Shown piece by piece: positions 11,887-24,029 of a DNA stretch of 64,000 bases (its first letter is position 1; the number at the start of each line of letters is the position of its first letter). Source of the DNA: Diaporthe sp. PMI_573 (taxonomy: Eukaryota; Ascomycota; Sordariomycetes; Diaporthales; Diaporthaceae); contig JAJTUP010000101.1 in assembly GCA_021399435.1 (NCBI GenBank), positions 124,001-188,000 of the forward strand. Reading direction: 5' to 3'. The position numbers and the translations under genes were made by a program. The notes beneath the pieces were generated by a model that searched no databases, was not told the origin of the DNA, and worked only from the letters and a program-made list of their open reading frames with translations.

Positions 11887-13802
11887 ATGTCGCAGGAAGT
11901 CGGTTCCTCGAAGAGCACCGAACAATTTAAGGATGTGTATGTCCCAGCTTCAGTGTAAAACAGCAATACCTGACTGAGACATTTCCAGCGCCGTAATCAA
12001 GAAGTCGGAGGGAGAGCAGAGCCAATTCCGCACTTTCATCGGCACTAGTAGCAAGTTCTCTGAGGAAGAGAAGTCAACGCTACAGTTCGACAGTGTTGAC
12101 GCCTTTGAGAGCTTCTGGAAGACGGCCAATGAGGCAAGACAGAATTTCGATGCTATCCATGACAAAGGAGCTATGCAATGGGTGCAAAGGTCCCGGGACT
12201 TTGCTGCTTCGGCATATGATATCTTGCACGATTTAACACCAATGCTTGACATCGTGAAAGATTTTGGTGCACCGTATGGCGGCATGGCCATTGGAACATT
12301 TTCGTTCCTCTTCGCAGTAGGGCCCCAAGCTGAGTTCAAGCTCCAAAATTTGCATGAAACTGAAGAATTCAGGTTGCGAAGAATCGGGCTAGCATGGAGA
12401 ACCAGATCTCTAGTACTCTGGCAGAAATCAGAGACAAACTCCCCAGGCTGAAGATGTATCAGTACATCTACAATGACAAGCATGAACTCGATCAATTGCT
12501 ACTGTCCAAGATCGTTGTGGCTTATGACAGCTTCATTGGCTTTTGTATAGCTGCAACAAAGTTTTACGGCATGGGTGGGATGCGTAAGTGCTTCATCGTC
12601 ACCTCCACTGCGTGAGCTCATGGTTCCAGGTCGATGGCTCAAAGCTATGGGCAGACCGACTACTTTGGCGACTCGAGCCTCTGAGGTGCAACTCGCCATG
12701 GTCGATATAACATACATTGCCGGGGATTTACTCAACAAGAATGTGAATATTATCAAACAATTAAATATCAGTCAGTAATTCATTGGACTTCTAGCGGCGG
12801 GGATGCTGACAGAGTGCGCGAATAGAGCAGACGAAGGAAATTGAAGGTCGGCTCTCTGATGGCGAACGCCGTGGTACGGGCAGACTGACAAACAGAATCA
12901 GATCTGAAGGCACAAATAAGAAGTAAATCGCAAACCAACACCGAATGTGTCCTTGGACAGACACTGACTAAGTAATAGAGTTGCAAGAGGACCACGATAA
13001 TGATCGACTGAAGGAGATTCAGACCTTGATGGATCTCGATACTTACTCAACAGAGTTGGAACTTCAGCTACTGAAGAAATACCAGCATGACATGAATGCA
13101 GATTCTGCTCTGAACGGGCTATTCCTAGAGCGGATGCAAGGTGATCGACTCGAGGCGTTTAAGAGCCATTCAGACTTCCAAACATGGAGCCTTTCTGCGA
13201 AGTCTTGCATGTTGATCTTGGCTGGATATAACCATGAATCAATCTGCTGGGCTACTCAGTGCTGGCTGTCTCCCGTTGCCTTGCATATGATTGCAAGTTT
13301 CGAGAAGTTCGAAGACAACAACCCCTGCGCCTTTTACGTTTTGGGACTTCGAGATGTTGACCCATTACCTCAGGTTCTATCGTGTATCCTTCTGCAGCTG
13401 TTGAGGCTAAACAGGCAGGCTCTGCAGAATGTGGCACAGCACACCGAGCTACGTGCGGAACTTCAAAAATATCAACGGGCAGCAAATGCGGGAGATGAGA
13501 GTAGCACGAAGAACGCCTTACTTCAGATGGTAGCGCTCAGGGTCCTCAACATGTTTGACCCATCAGAAACCGTTTGGATCATTCTGGACCGTGTTGACCG
13601 ATGTCGAGATGGATCGAATATCAATCATCGAAAGGCGCTGCTGAAGATGATGGTCCATCTGGTCGAGAACGCAAAGGTCAAAGTTCGAGTTCTCGCTGTT
13701 GTTCATGGGTATGACTGGAGAGTGGACGAGGAGGGTGATGAATTGGGGCAGAGCGGGATGGGGAGCGTAATTATTCACACGGGCCGGCAACAAACACTCT
13801 AA
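11887..13802 (+). CDS. DUF7708-like / degenerate STAND-type fungal protein
   Basis: Exons 11887-11936, 11989-12316, 12373-12583 and 12630 to about 12774 join in frame through small introns (GTATGT, GTAGGG, GTAAGT donors; TTCCAG, TTCAG acceptors). A long final exon runs from about 12974 to the stop at 13802. Between 12775 and 12973 there are probably one or two introns around a short coiled-coil exon, which I cannot fix. The first exons encode FDAIHDKGAMQWVQ and the block LTPMLDIVKDFGAPYGGMAI, typical of the DUF7708-type N-terminal domain of fungal NLR-like proteins. The last exon keeps a Walker-B-like WIILDRVDRC at 13571-13609. Where a P-loop is expected it reads LAGYNHESI, with no GKS/T. The protein ends soon after, so there are no ankyrin, TPR or WD repeats. 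Function unknown; a self/non-self recognition ancestry is inferred from family context only. Confidence 0.7.
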
Positions 13803-14870
13803 TGATCTTGTGGATGGAGTTGTGCACAGGCTTGTCAATAAAGAATATGCTGACACCCTACTGTACCAAGGGTTGCTCGTAATTCAGTAAATTACACACT
13901 TTCTGTCCGTGCGTCGACTCCCTGCCTCCATTATCTCCATGAAATTCACCCAGTGATATGTCTTAACATTGAGGCTGTCGGGCTCGCGTAAATTACCCTT
14001 TTTAGATTTAAGGTCATCATACTAATACTAGCCTATTTAGGATTCGGACTTGCCTCTTTGAATTTCGCGGTCACAGTAATAACCTATTTGGGATTTCGCG
14101 GCCATCTCAGGGGCTGGCCGTAACCTAGTTGCTTCTGCACTGAAATTTAGGACATATGGGCTTGTTAAGCGAGCTGGCCTCACCGGCTTCACTGGGAGGT
14201 ATTTATGGGTCTAGAAAATTAGGCCCAATTAGATCTTAGAAAAATTCATGCGTCCCTATCGATTCTTCATGCGTCCCTATCAATTGCCATATTTTAAAGG
14301 TTGAGTAAAGTGCGGCGCTCGCTTGTCTGCGGCGCTCGCTTATCACCTACGTTAAGCTTATTTTGGATTTTTAAATCTTTTTTTCAAAAATCGCAATTTA
14401 AGGAGTAAACGCGAAGGCGCTGTTGTGGTCAGAGCCCCCACCTTACAATACAGGCAGCCATGACATCGTCACCACGGCCCGTGATCCAGAGTGGCATAAA
14501 AAGTGAAATGAGCATAACACAGCGGCTACTGAGGCGACATGACTGACTGAAGCGACGGCCAACTCCCGGACCTAAAATCCGCTTAGACGCACGTTCTGAA
14601 CAACGCAAAGAGGATTCCTGGTCATTACTATTGCTTACGCGTCCTTCAAATGTAACGTCTATGCGCGCTTTCAGACGGCCAATGCAGATACAGTACGACA
14701 GCAAAGTGCATCACACTCCTGATATTGGTGCAGGCTTGGGTGCCAGGCAGCAGTGGCATATTGCATTTTTGGCAATGCTGGGGCGAGAAAATACCGCAAT
14801 CCATTGGTTTCATGCGTCTTGGCTGCAGCCGGTCAGACAAGCCATTTGTCGGTTTTCGTTTTAGGCTAGA
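13803..14870. other. non-coding transition into AT-rich island, with short tandem duplications
   Basis: Composition falls in GC from about 13980. Two small tandem duplications stand out: TTCATGCGTCCCTATC repeated at about 14246-14282, and GCGGCGCTCGCTT repeated at about 14312-14342. Similar short duplications often lie near ends of mobile elements, but no matching inverted repeat was found. Confidence 0.4.
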
Positions 14871-14879
14871 GAGGAGGTT

Positions 14880-15330
14880 TCGATCACTGCCAAATGTTGT
14901 ACGAGTGTATCCTTCGCCACAGAGGGAGACTGTCAGCCAGGCAGCCGGCTTATCGAATAAGGCGACTCCCTCACTTAACCGCCTCGGCGATAGGTGTCAT
15001 GGCGGCGAGCTTAGACCAGAGAATCAAGGCCTTCTTGGATCTCGACTTTTGCTGTTTGTGGGCCCTCATAGCCTGTCCCCTCAGCTCCTTCTCGGCCATA
15101 ACATAGGGCATAAGCTTCTACTAGCAGAGCGCCTGTTTTTGCCTTATCTCTTAGAGCTTAGCGCCGCCTATATAATACACTAAGGCGGGACGTAATAATA
15201 TGGTACCGGATTTATAGCTAGAGGCCGAGTAGGCGTCCTTGTCGGTAAAGACGGGCTCTGAGAGGAAAAGCAGGTCCTTGTCCGAGATATAGGATGTTGC
15301 TTGGGGCTATTTATTACCATGCTCGCCCAG
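14880..15330 (-). pseudogene. RIP-decayed coding stretch, family unknown
   Basis: Reading leftwards from about 15330, one frame stays coherent for about 120 codons: it begins ATSYISDKDLLFLSEPVF, then has a basic alanine-rich helix (MAEKELRGQAMRAHKQQKS) and ends near 14900. The only interruptions are TAA, TAG TAG and TGA codons. These are what RIP makes from Gln, Trp and Arg codons. The sequence to the right is much more AT-rich, so decay increases in that direction. I do not recognise the family. It may be a host gene or the edge of a mobile element. Confidence 0.4.
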
Positions 15331-15399
15331 TAAAATCCGGCGTGGCTAGCTTGAAAATACATAGAAATAGTCAAAATATAAGTTATAATATATACTATA

Positions 15400-17830
15400 C
15401 TTTAATAAGATCTCTATTAGCGACAAGAAGCTATATAACCTATAGGATATTTTGGAAGGTTTTTCGGTTATAAATAGTATGCTTTAACGGGATATCTTGT
15501 AAATTGGGACTAATAACTATATATCTAGCAGGAAATTAGCGTAATTAATAAAGTTAAAGATAATAAATAGAAGGCTTATATTCTTAAGACTAAATGCAAG
15601 ACCTATATTATCTATATTAAAAGTGGTATATATTGGGGATTTAAGTATTATTTCTCTATTTGGCGCCAGACAGGCTATATATAGTGCCAGAGAAATATTA
15701 AAAAAGAAAAAAAAAAGGCTTTTTGAGCCAAGCAGAATATATAGGGTGGGGAGAATAACTATATAAAGCAATCTAGTTGGGCTGCTCTTTATACAGCACA
15801 CATCCCTTTTAAGTCAGAAGGTGCTGCTTAATAAAAGCCATTAATATTAAAAACAATTAGCATATATTTTATAGATCTCTAATTAAGGATGTTAAATTCT
15901 AAGATAATTATAAAGACTAATGAGTGGAGACTAGAAAGGCTCTACAAGAGGGTCTATCCAGACAACTAGAGACTAGTATAATAACTTTTAAATATATAGT
16001 AGTAGAGTAGCCATAGTTAAATAAATTTAGTTAAAAAAAACTATAGTAATCTTTTATCCTCGTACCTAGGAGAGTTGCCTGAGAGTAATTTGTTCTTAAC
16101 ATTAATTCTATACTAGATATAACGGTAGTCATTAGGCCTATATAGCATACTAGTTATTTAAGGTTGCTTCGCCTATATTAACATAGCTAGCAATATAGTA
16201 TAAGTTACCGACAGTACCGCCCACAATATTATTACAGCGGAAAAAAACCTGTAAGAGCTGCACAGTAGTAAGTAGAGAAATTGGTCTGCCAATAGCATTA
16301 ATAGCTACTGTTAATTTATTATTGGTGTAGCCTTAATAAAAAGTTGTTAGAAATAGTCTAGAAATAAATTAAAAAACAATAAAGCATATATACCATAATT
16401 ATTGACTATATTATACCCATACCTGTACCCCTTGTATATACAGGGTATTATAAACGTGCTAACAGTAGGCAAAAGTACCAAGAAAGCGCCAGTTATAAGA
16501 AAGGCAAAAGTCTGGAAGAGCGTTATCTTAGAAGATGGTTTAAAGGTATAGAATTATTAGAGACTATAGTAGCAGGTAGTGGCTCTAGCCTTATATTTAT
16601 TTAACATTTAAGAGAAACAATTTAGTTTAGGTTCCAAACAAGTTTATATATCCCGTCGACACCCTTAATTTATATATTACCAAGTCGCCTAATGTATTTT
16701 GTTACCATCTTGTAAAGCACTTAGCTATAGAATACTATATCTCGGACATCAAACTTAGTCTAAGACCGGTAAGTTGATCCTAATACACCTATAGGTTTCC
16801 CAAAGCGAACTAAGGTATCGATCAACTGATAAACGCCAACCGTCGAATATAAAACCGCTGGTAATAATATTCAGAGAGGAATGCCACTATGCAGCGTGGT
16901 TGGTTGCCAGGGTCAGGAGGGTCTAGACCTGGTAGGTATGGAAGCGGCCAATTCCGACATCTGTCTTACATAAACGACACCACTCAACGTCTAGAAATTC
17001 ATGCTCCGGGCATACAAGAAATAAAGCTCTCTAAGGAATGCAGAAAGGCTAAGGTTGCCAGATATAAAGTAATACGAGAGATATATTAGTTACTAATGGT
17101 TTTTCATTCCTATCTCTAAGTATAGGAGAAATATAACAATCGACACAGTCTACACAAAACAAACGGTCAGCTCTTTTTTACATATTTATACTAAAACACT
17201 ATATGTATATATACATAATGTTAGAATCCACAAAGCCAGTATATAGGGGCCAAACCATACAGAGGAGTAGGTATATCTATCTTTCTCTATATTTTAACAA
17301 TAAACTTAAATAACCTAAATAAATGACGATTAAAATTTCTATAACATTGCTATATCTTAATATTTAGATATTAGGCTTTAATATTTATATATTAGTCTTT
17401 CCTAGATATTTGTAAGAATAAATAGATATTGAGAATATTTTCCCGACAGACCTTAAAATTATAGAAAGCAAGCAATATATCTAACATCTCCTATAGTGCT
17501 TTACTTATATAATCTAGTCTTGTCAGCTATAATAATATCTCCTATTGTTCTTTTATTTTATACTTTAAGCTACGGTTTAAGTCTTTATTACTAGAAGCTA
17601 CAAAATTCCCAGAATAAATAAAATATTAAGTCCTCTTTCCTAAATTCTATGTACTTTATATATATTACAACCTACTTAACCCTAGGTACTATATATACTA
17701 GGTATAATATAACAGCCTCTTACAAGTATGTAACAAGTTCCTACTTAAGTACAAGAAGATTGCATATTCTAATTTAAAGTAAGTCTAAATATAGCTAAAT
17801 AGATTAGAATCTTCTATCTTATAGTTTACT
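15400..17830. other. strongly AT-rich RIP-decayed block
   Basis: Very AT-rich, with TA-dinucleotide-rich runs and stop codons in all frames. A less mutated patch at about 16630-17090 contains a 66-codon frame (16889-17089) with a glycine-rich start; its origin is unclear. No terminal repeats were recognised, so I cannot say which element or gene the block came from. Confidence 0.5.
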
Positions 17831-17832
17831 TC

Positions 17833-18339
17833 TCAGTTAGCAATGCTATTATATACTAACTTAGTAGCCTTATCTAGTTCTAGAGATTCCATATTAACTA
17901 TAACGCCTATTTTAACGGCTTTATCGTTTAGTATATAATAAATAGCATCTAGGACAGGTAACGATTTTAGGATAGGTACCAGTCCTGGGTCTATAACAGC
18001 ATCACTTAATAGTACAGTGGTCTTATTTAGTACGGAGAGTTTTATATTAACTATAGCACCTAACTTGTCAACTGTATAGTTTAACACGCAACTAGGAGTT
18101 TCTAGTATAAGTGTCAGGTCCGAGTCTGCAATATTATTATCTAACAGCGCAATAGTCTTATTTAGTACAGGGAGTTCTATATTAATAATAACAACGCCTA
18201 CCTTATTAACTACGGTCTTATCTTTAGCTTCTGCCTCTATATCAGCTATTACTAACAAATTCTTCTTCGCCATTATACCTGCTATTCTAACGAGAGAATT
18301 ATAAGACATAATTAGGTTTGTTGGCACTAGGGGCAGCAT
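17833..18339 (-). CDS. ORF built from tandem ~129-bp repeats, function unknown
   Basis: An uninterrupted 168-codon frame inside RIP-decayed DNA. Its C-terminal 120 residues are about three degenerate copies of a 43-residue unit containing IVNIxLxVLNKTxxLL and a following LxxILxxP motif. The DNA repeats are visible directly: the segment reading GTCTTATTTAGTACGGAGAG recurs about 129 bases away with a few changes. Many Asn codons stand where an acidic Asp-rich repeat protein would have Asp, as expected if RIP changed GAT/GAC to AAT/AAC. It is probably the relic of a tandem-repeat protein; whether it is still expressed is unknown. Confidence 0.4.
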   Translation of the reverse strand: MLPLVPTNLIMSYNSLVRIAGIMAKKNLLVIADIEAEAKDKTVVNKVGVVIINIELPVLNKTIALLDNNIADSDLTLILETPSCVLNYTVDKLGAIVNIKLSVLNKTTVLLSDAVIDPGLVPILKSLPVLDAIYYILNDKAVKIGVIVNMESLELDKATKLVYNSIAN

Positions 18340-19560
18340 TATTAATTCTTACTCTAACGCAATAATATTTCAGCAATCTTAAGGCCAGCTAATTAATATC
18401 TATAATAAAGAGCTAATAGCAGTTAACCCAGGAGTTCCCTATATTCTATTATTACCTACCCCTGACAATATTTTAACGGACTTTAAGATAACTTATAGTC
18501 TTTTAGACTAGATTAACTCGTCTTTCTTTAATAGCTTTGCTGGGTTTTGCCAGCTAGACAACAAGATATATACTTGTTAAACGGAAACGCTTGTGTGGGC
18601 GCTGCACGTAAGGAGTTACCCTAGACTTGGCACTAGACTTTTGGCTATGTGCCCATGGGGCGTGCACGCCGGCAGATAAGTTTGGTGGCCGTGAGTCGAT
18701 TTTTTGGGCTGTTTTAAGACCCTAACTTCGAACCTCTGCATTACCCCTATTTCTTACCCAAAAAGTATGTAACCTAGTTTATTAGATAGCCTGATTTCTG
18801 AAGTTTATCTGTATTTACTTTGGTTACTATCAGGGTTAGGGTTGGGTGGCTATTTAAAGCCAAAGACGGTGGGTCTGAGGGCCGAATTTTCCGGCCCCTC
18901 TATTCCTGCACCAGAGCCAACCCTCGCGTGCGTGCCCGTGGGTGAGACGATGTCGGAGGGACTGTGAGGAGGGCTGACAGAAGCCCACTCAAATTCAATG
19001 CAAAGTTGTCCGAACCATTCTCAATCGTCCCAACTCGCCTCCAGGCACCCTGCTGCGACCCTGCCGAATACAAACACTGCTGAAGGCACTAACCTTCAGA
19101 ATAATAATTTTAGATTGCTTATTATTTCCTAGGACTGTAACTAACTACTCTTTTAATTTGCGCTAAGCTTTAAAGCTGCTTTTAGTTTTTTTAATAAGAC
19201 CTTAGATGAGACCTTTTGGCCCTCCGTCACTATTTTGCTTGGCTGTATATTTAATTAAGTTCTACAGGATCCCCTTACTTCTGTTAAAGACGCCCTGTAC
19301 CTTTTTTTTTAAAGGTATCTTCTAATTTGTCGCAAGTAAGACACAGCCAATATGGCTCTCCAGTAATGCTATTTACAAAGGACTATGTCTCTTTTTTCCT
19401 TAAAGTTATATTTTTGTTTCTTGCTCTCTATATCTCTATTGTTGGTATTAAGCTTGTGTTTATTTTAAAACGGTCTAGACCCTTCCCCTGCCCGTCCTTT
19501 AGAACAACAACTAGAGATTTAGCCAGTTGTTGGAGCTAACAAATCACAGCATGCCTATTT
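18340..19560. other. no gene supported; AT-rich to mixed sequence
   Basis: AT-rich DNA with a GC-richer segment at about 18590-19090. No coherent frame. A short GGGTTAGGGTTGGG at about 18832-18846 is too short to be a telomere tract. Confidence 0.4.
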
Positions 19561-20670
19561 ATTGGTATGTTTAGATCTAACTTATTGTATTTATTATGGT
19601 CTTCCACCTGGCACAATCTCCACACCGGGCGAAACCACCAAAGGCTGGTCTCAGTGACGGCTTCGCGCCGCCGAGACGCACCAAGATCTCGACTTCCAGC
19701 CGTTCCAGGTGTTCAGACCAGCTTCATCTCCGACCGCAGCCGCGTAACTCTTTACGCAAGCTCTCGGGGGACTCTCCGGATGGTGTTTTTTCTTACCATC
19801 CGCAGACGTCTAATGGAGCTTCAAGTCATCGTCGGGCCAATTTTTGGGTCCTTCAACTCCAGTTCGACAATCTTTGCTATTGCCTCCTTGAAGCAAGCCT
19901 GGAAAGCGGTGCTAGTCTTCCGCACTGACTCCTTGTTCCGCAGTAAGGAAGGCCTAGTTCTGCTGGCAAACCCCGCGGTTCAGGCTGGGTGCTGTGCTGT
20001 TGGTTCCTCGCTGTTTGTGCTAGACACAAGAGAGCAGCAGCATTGATCTACACAGCTCCCTCTGGAGCTCTCTCGCCTGCGCTCGTCTTCCGCTCTGTTC
20101 GCAACGTTTCCATCCTTGATAGAGTAGGCTCTTCTCCATCGCCTTGGGATGGAGATTCTTCTTGCACGTGCCAAAATGTGGGTGCCTTCTGCACAGGGCG
20201 CAGATGCCGCCCCAACAGGCCTTGCAGAAGCTGATCTTGTGGATTCGTAGATCTCACCCGGGGCAATGTGCTTGCGGCACTTGCTCTGGCAGCAGAAGAG
20301 TCTGTTGCATGTTTAGCTGCCCCCAACCAGACAACGGAGTTGGCAGGGATTTGCAACTAGCCCTGAGGAGGCTCATTCGCGAGTCCGTCACGACAGAAGT
20401 TCAGTCGGCGACAGTCCTTGTGGCACAGCGCGCATCCTTGATGCCCCACGCTGCGGGATCGAGCCGATCACGCCACGAGACGGTGACCTGCCCTAACCGC
20501 ATCTCGCGATTCACGCCGAGCCCTGGAGGCCACGAAGAACCTTATATCTCGCCGTTCTGTACAACGCGGACAACCTGTGGGAGAATTCTTCTCCAAGTCG
20601 TCGACCACAAGACTATCGGTGGTGTCCAATAGCGACCCCAGGTCGACAAGGACACCGTCGCGAGTGTCCG
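19561..20670 (-). pseudogene. cysteine-rich broken coding pieces beside the BTB fragment
   Basis: The minus strand has several cysteine-rich peptides in different phases: GHQGCALCHKDCRRLNFC at about 20400, CNRLFCCQSKCRKH at about 20310 and KACWGGICALCRRHPHFGTC at about 20200. Each looks like part of a zinc-binding region, but no frame joins them. They lie downstream of the BTB fragment on the same strand, so they could be its former C-terminal part, broken by indels. The opposite strand has long frames (19567-20046) that look like shadows. Confidence 0.25.
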
Positions 20671-21243
20671 TCAGACCAGGTTCGGTGTTAAGTGATCCCA
20701 CTTGGTTTCCGTAAATCTCGTATTTGCTGCAGGTGCGCTACCAAGCTGTCTCAGCAGAAACCATGGCATCGATGTGCCGTCCATAGTGCAGATCCCAGAG
20801 CCATGGTACCTCGAGTCGAAGAACAAGGTTATCTTCAAGGTGCACGTTGTGCAGGAGACCATGGAGCCGAAAATGCACCATGATTCGTGACCTTGAGTCT
20901 TGTGTTGGCCTCCAAGACACTGGACTAAGGGTACCAGGTCATCCGGATGTGGCTCATCACTCTGCGGTTCTCGGGTTGGGAGACGACAGGCACTCTCAAA
21001 GGCTGTGCGGAACCACTTGCTGCGACTGCAGCGCACGCTCTTGTGCGCGTTAAAGATCTTGCCGCTCTTCGCAACCACCTGTACGTCGGCATAGTTTCCG
21101 GAGTCCAGAAGCTCCTTATCGGCCGAGGAAAAGTGTGTGGCGGGGACGTTGATGGGCTGTGCTCTCTTGGGCCCATACATGTTGCAGTCCGTCCGCAGCT
21201 GCTCCAGCGCCCACTCTGTGAAAGTAGGGGGGCTGTTATTCAA
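20671..21243 (-). pseudogene. BTB/POZ domain fragment
   Basis: The frame starts with ATG at 21243. At about residues 43-84 it contains a recognisable first half of a BTB/POZ domain: LLDSGNYADVQVVAKSGKIF then NAHKSVRCSRSKWFRTAFES. This is the fungal BTB pattern in which the chain passes through strand B1, the His-Lys turn and helix A2. The second half of the domain (acidic turn and helices A3-A5) is only hinted at by PHPDDLVPLVQCL, and the rest of the frame is unlike any BTB protein. The gene therefore seems truncated or frameshifted after about residue 90. BTB proteins normally act as protein-interaction or Cullin-3 adaptor factors; no function is claimed for this copy. Confidence 0.5.
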
Positions 21244-22830
21244 GGGAGCGGGATGAGGATCAGCTTTGTGTTAGCTGACTTTCTCTAGGACGGCGACCCT
21301 CTGGTCGCCTATCAGCCGTGTGTACAGGATGTGAAATGGGAATGGGAGCGTAAGTAGGGTGGAAACAGCAGTAGATGATCGAGGCTGGTCAGCCTCGCGC
21401 TTCGGCGTGTGGTCTCCGGCATCCAGACGCGTGGGAGGTGCTTGAACGCGAGGAGGCCTCTTACATTGAAGACTGCCCCGCTCGCGGCGTCCCCGTCGAC
21501 GACTATTCCATCCTCTCCGGTCTGCCTATCTGGCGCCGTTCGAGAGAAGAAGTGGCGCTCAAGTTGGCCATTCCTAAGGCGGTTTGCAGCTTATTGAGAT
21601 GTCATATATAGCATCCGATGCCGCATTCTGGACAATGGCCGGATTGTTGGCTGGGACGTTGGTTGGTCCTTGCACATGATCGCTCCAGAATCGTGCATGA
21701 TTTCTGTGCAGCACGATGACATCGACTGGGTCGTCAGGAAGCAGGAAATTGGGTCGTTGAGGAAAGTCGATCGACTGCGTCATGACCAGCATGCCCTCAT
21801 AAGAATCGAGGGTGCTGCATTTGCCTGACTCCAGACACTACTTGGAGAGGGAATTCGAAGCTTGGCGGCGTCGCAGGCCATTGGCAGGGCTGTCTGTGTC
21901 GCGCTTGGTCCTGGCGGTGAGGATGGGAGGATTTGGGTCTTGGACCTGAATAGATGATCTGCTCCTGTTTGAAGTCCTCCACCAGACGAGAGACACATTT
22001 CTTCGGCCTTGAAGAGGGCGGAATCGGGGCATGTCAGCCCATCGCAGCGTAGCATTGGGAGGGGTGGTTCTTGCACATGAAGAGATGATGGCCGAGCCAG
22101 GCCTGACCGAGCGCGAAGAAGTGCCTCTGCACTAAATCCGCGTCGATACTAAGCCTTGCGGTTATGGGCCTCGCCGAGTCTGTGAATATACCGATTACCG
22201 AAAGCTTCAGAGCCTCGAGGAACGAGTTATGCGCGAGAAGCCCTGCAGCCGAGTGTCACACATGGTGGCGACATCTCCATGGCGAAGCTGTACTTCGAGG
22301 ATTGTGTCGCACTTCTTTGTGGCCTGCTTTTCGCCCTTCGTTTTGTTCTTCTTGAATCGAAGGGACATCTTCCCAGGTTATCCGAATGAACTTGTGCTGA
22401 TGACACCAGTCAATTGGTCCTCTCCATCATCATGCCACTTCAGATATCATGTCAATACAGAAACCTCATGTAGCGGGACTGTGTTGAACAACTTACGCTG
22501 ATATTTTCTGACAGGCGGCAGCGAGAGCCAGTAGTTCGTTGAATGGCTTCTGCGACATGTGGAGAGTTGAGCCAGCAATGGATCGGTACTTCTCTCTAGA
22601 AGCGGAAACGGCGGCGACACACATGGACAGGGGCGACCACCAAGCGGGGACTTTCAAACACGACTCTCTAGTCGTGGGACCGCACAGCCCGTAGTGCTGA
22701 TCCTCATCCATTACCTTCCAGCGCCTGGCCGGTGGACTAGGGTGGTTAGCTCGACGGAATGAGGAGGCAGCTGTATCCGCAGTCTGTTGTACACTTGGTG
22801 ATCCCCACGTGGGAGGGTCTAGCGAGGCTG
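21244..22830. other. GC-balanced stretch without a supported gene
   Basis: Short frames occur on both strands. The minus-strand frames at 21574-21840 (with PQRPNFLLPDDPVDVIVLHR) and 22493-22711 look somewhat coding but have no recognised family or splice structure. Confidence 0.3.
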
Positions 22831-22834
22831 AGGG

Positions 22835-23470
22835 CTAAAGTCGTCTTGCAGGCAGCCATTTCGGAGCATTTACCGCTGTTGATGGTAGAGCGGGTTGAGG
22901 AGGAGCCGCTGAAACATCAGGTGCGCTAGGACGAGGCTGAGGCTGATGATGAGCCTCGCCACCTAACGAGTCCCTATGGACTCGAAGTGAACTCTCTCGG
23001 CGTTTGGGCAAATACAGCGCAGCTTGGGGGGCAGACTTTGTGGTTCTGCAATATCGTTGCAGATTCTCTGCGAGTCGGCGCAGCTCCGTGTCCTCCGAGG
23101 GGTTCTCGGGGTCGTAAGGCTCCAATTGCAGACCTCAATCTCGGACAACTTCTTGTGAGTTGCCTTGATGGTCTTCAACAGCTCCAAGGCCCTTTGGCCT
23201 AGGTCTTGGAGATGGACAGAAACCTGGATGCGCAGGTTCTTCTGGGCCAGCTCCAGACCCATCGTGATGTTGGGGTCGTGTTGCGCGGGTGCTGAAGCCA
23301 GGCCCCGCGTGTGTAACTCGTGGAGCTTCCCGTCTAGATCGCCTACGGGATGCCTGACCATCCGAGTGTCGAGTGTATTAGACGACGCACGAGCAGCACC
23401 TTTGTGTCCCATCGGGACGGTCAGCGCTTTGACCTTGGCAAGGTCCTCTTTGGTGATGACACTTTTCAGC
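22835..23470 (-). pseudogene. coiled-coil/proline-rich ORF with a frameshift
   Basis: From about 23470 leftwards one frame encodes a charged helical segment (including GQRALELLKTIKATHKKLSE) up to about 23125. The protein sense then continues in the next phase (EPYDPENPSEDTELRRLAEN) to a stop at 22835, with a basic and proline-rich tail. The change of frame falls within about 15 bases near 23120 and no intron of normal size fits, so a single-base indel is likely. The upstream extension of the same frame to 24099 overlaps the membrane-protein relic and is low-complexity, so I do not include it. Family unknown. Confidence 0.3.
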
Positions 23471-24029
23471 GCACCATGACGACGGAGAGTAATGCGGGCG
23501 GGTGGCGGGGGCGGATGGCTCGTCGCCGAGTGACCGTGAGGGTGGCGGCGTACCAGGGTAAGTCCTCCTGGTAGGGCTCGAGATGGGGGTTGTGCGGGCG
23601 CAGGAGGGAAGGGGAGGCGGGTTCGTTGAGGGACAGTAAGGGTGTCAACGTGCGGGATCAAGTGGTCGATGAGGCGATGGACAATGATCGGATGCCACGA
23701 AAAATGGCGATCATGATGTCGCGGATGAGACCATGTTGTCGCCACCGTCGGAGGAGTGTTCGTCGCCACGCCTAATTGGATCAAAGATTGGTTGAAGGTA
23801 ACATGGAGCGTGTCGAGCCGGTTCTCCCGTCGGTCACTACTGGTGAGATCGTCGAAGTTGCCGGCCTTGGTCTTGTCGTCTTCATTGTAGTTGAAGTGGA
23901 AGTCAGGCCGAGCCGTAGCGGGAGCAGACGCCCGCCGAGCAGCCGCCTGCTGTCCTTGGCGTCCACCACCCCGGCCCATCTCACCCTGACCGAAGAGCGA
24001 GGAGACGGTGCTATGTCGACCGTGACTGG

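Noticed and set aside
18832..18846. Telomere-like GGGTTAGGG
   Set aside because: Only one or two units. Similar short AACCCTAACCC runs at 47290, 48130 and 48510 lie within gene or intron sequence. No telomere array.
19567..20046. 159-codon plus-strand frame as a gene
   Set aside because: Low-complexity, no domain, overlaps another plus frame and lies opposite cysteine-rich pieces on the minus strand; probably a shadow frame.
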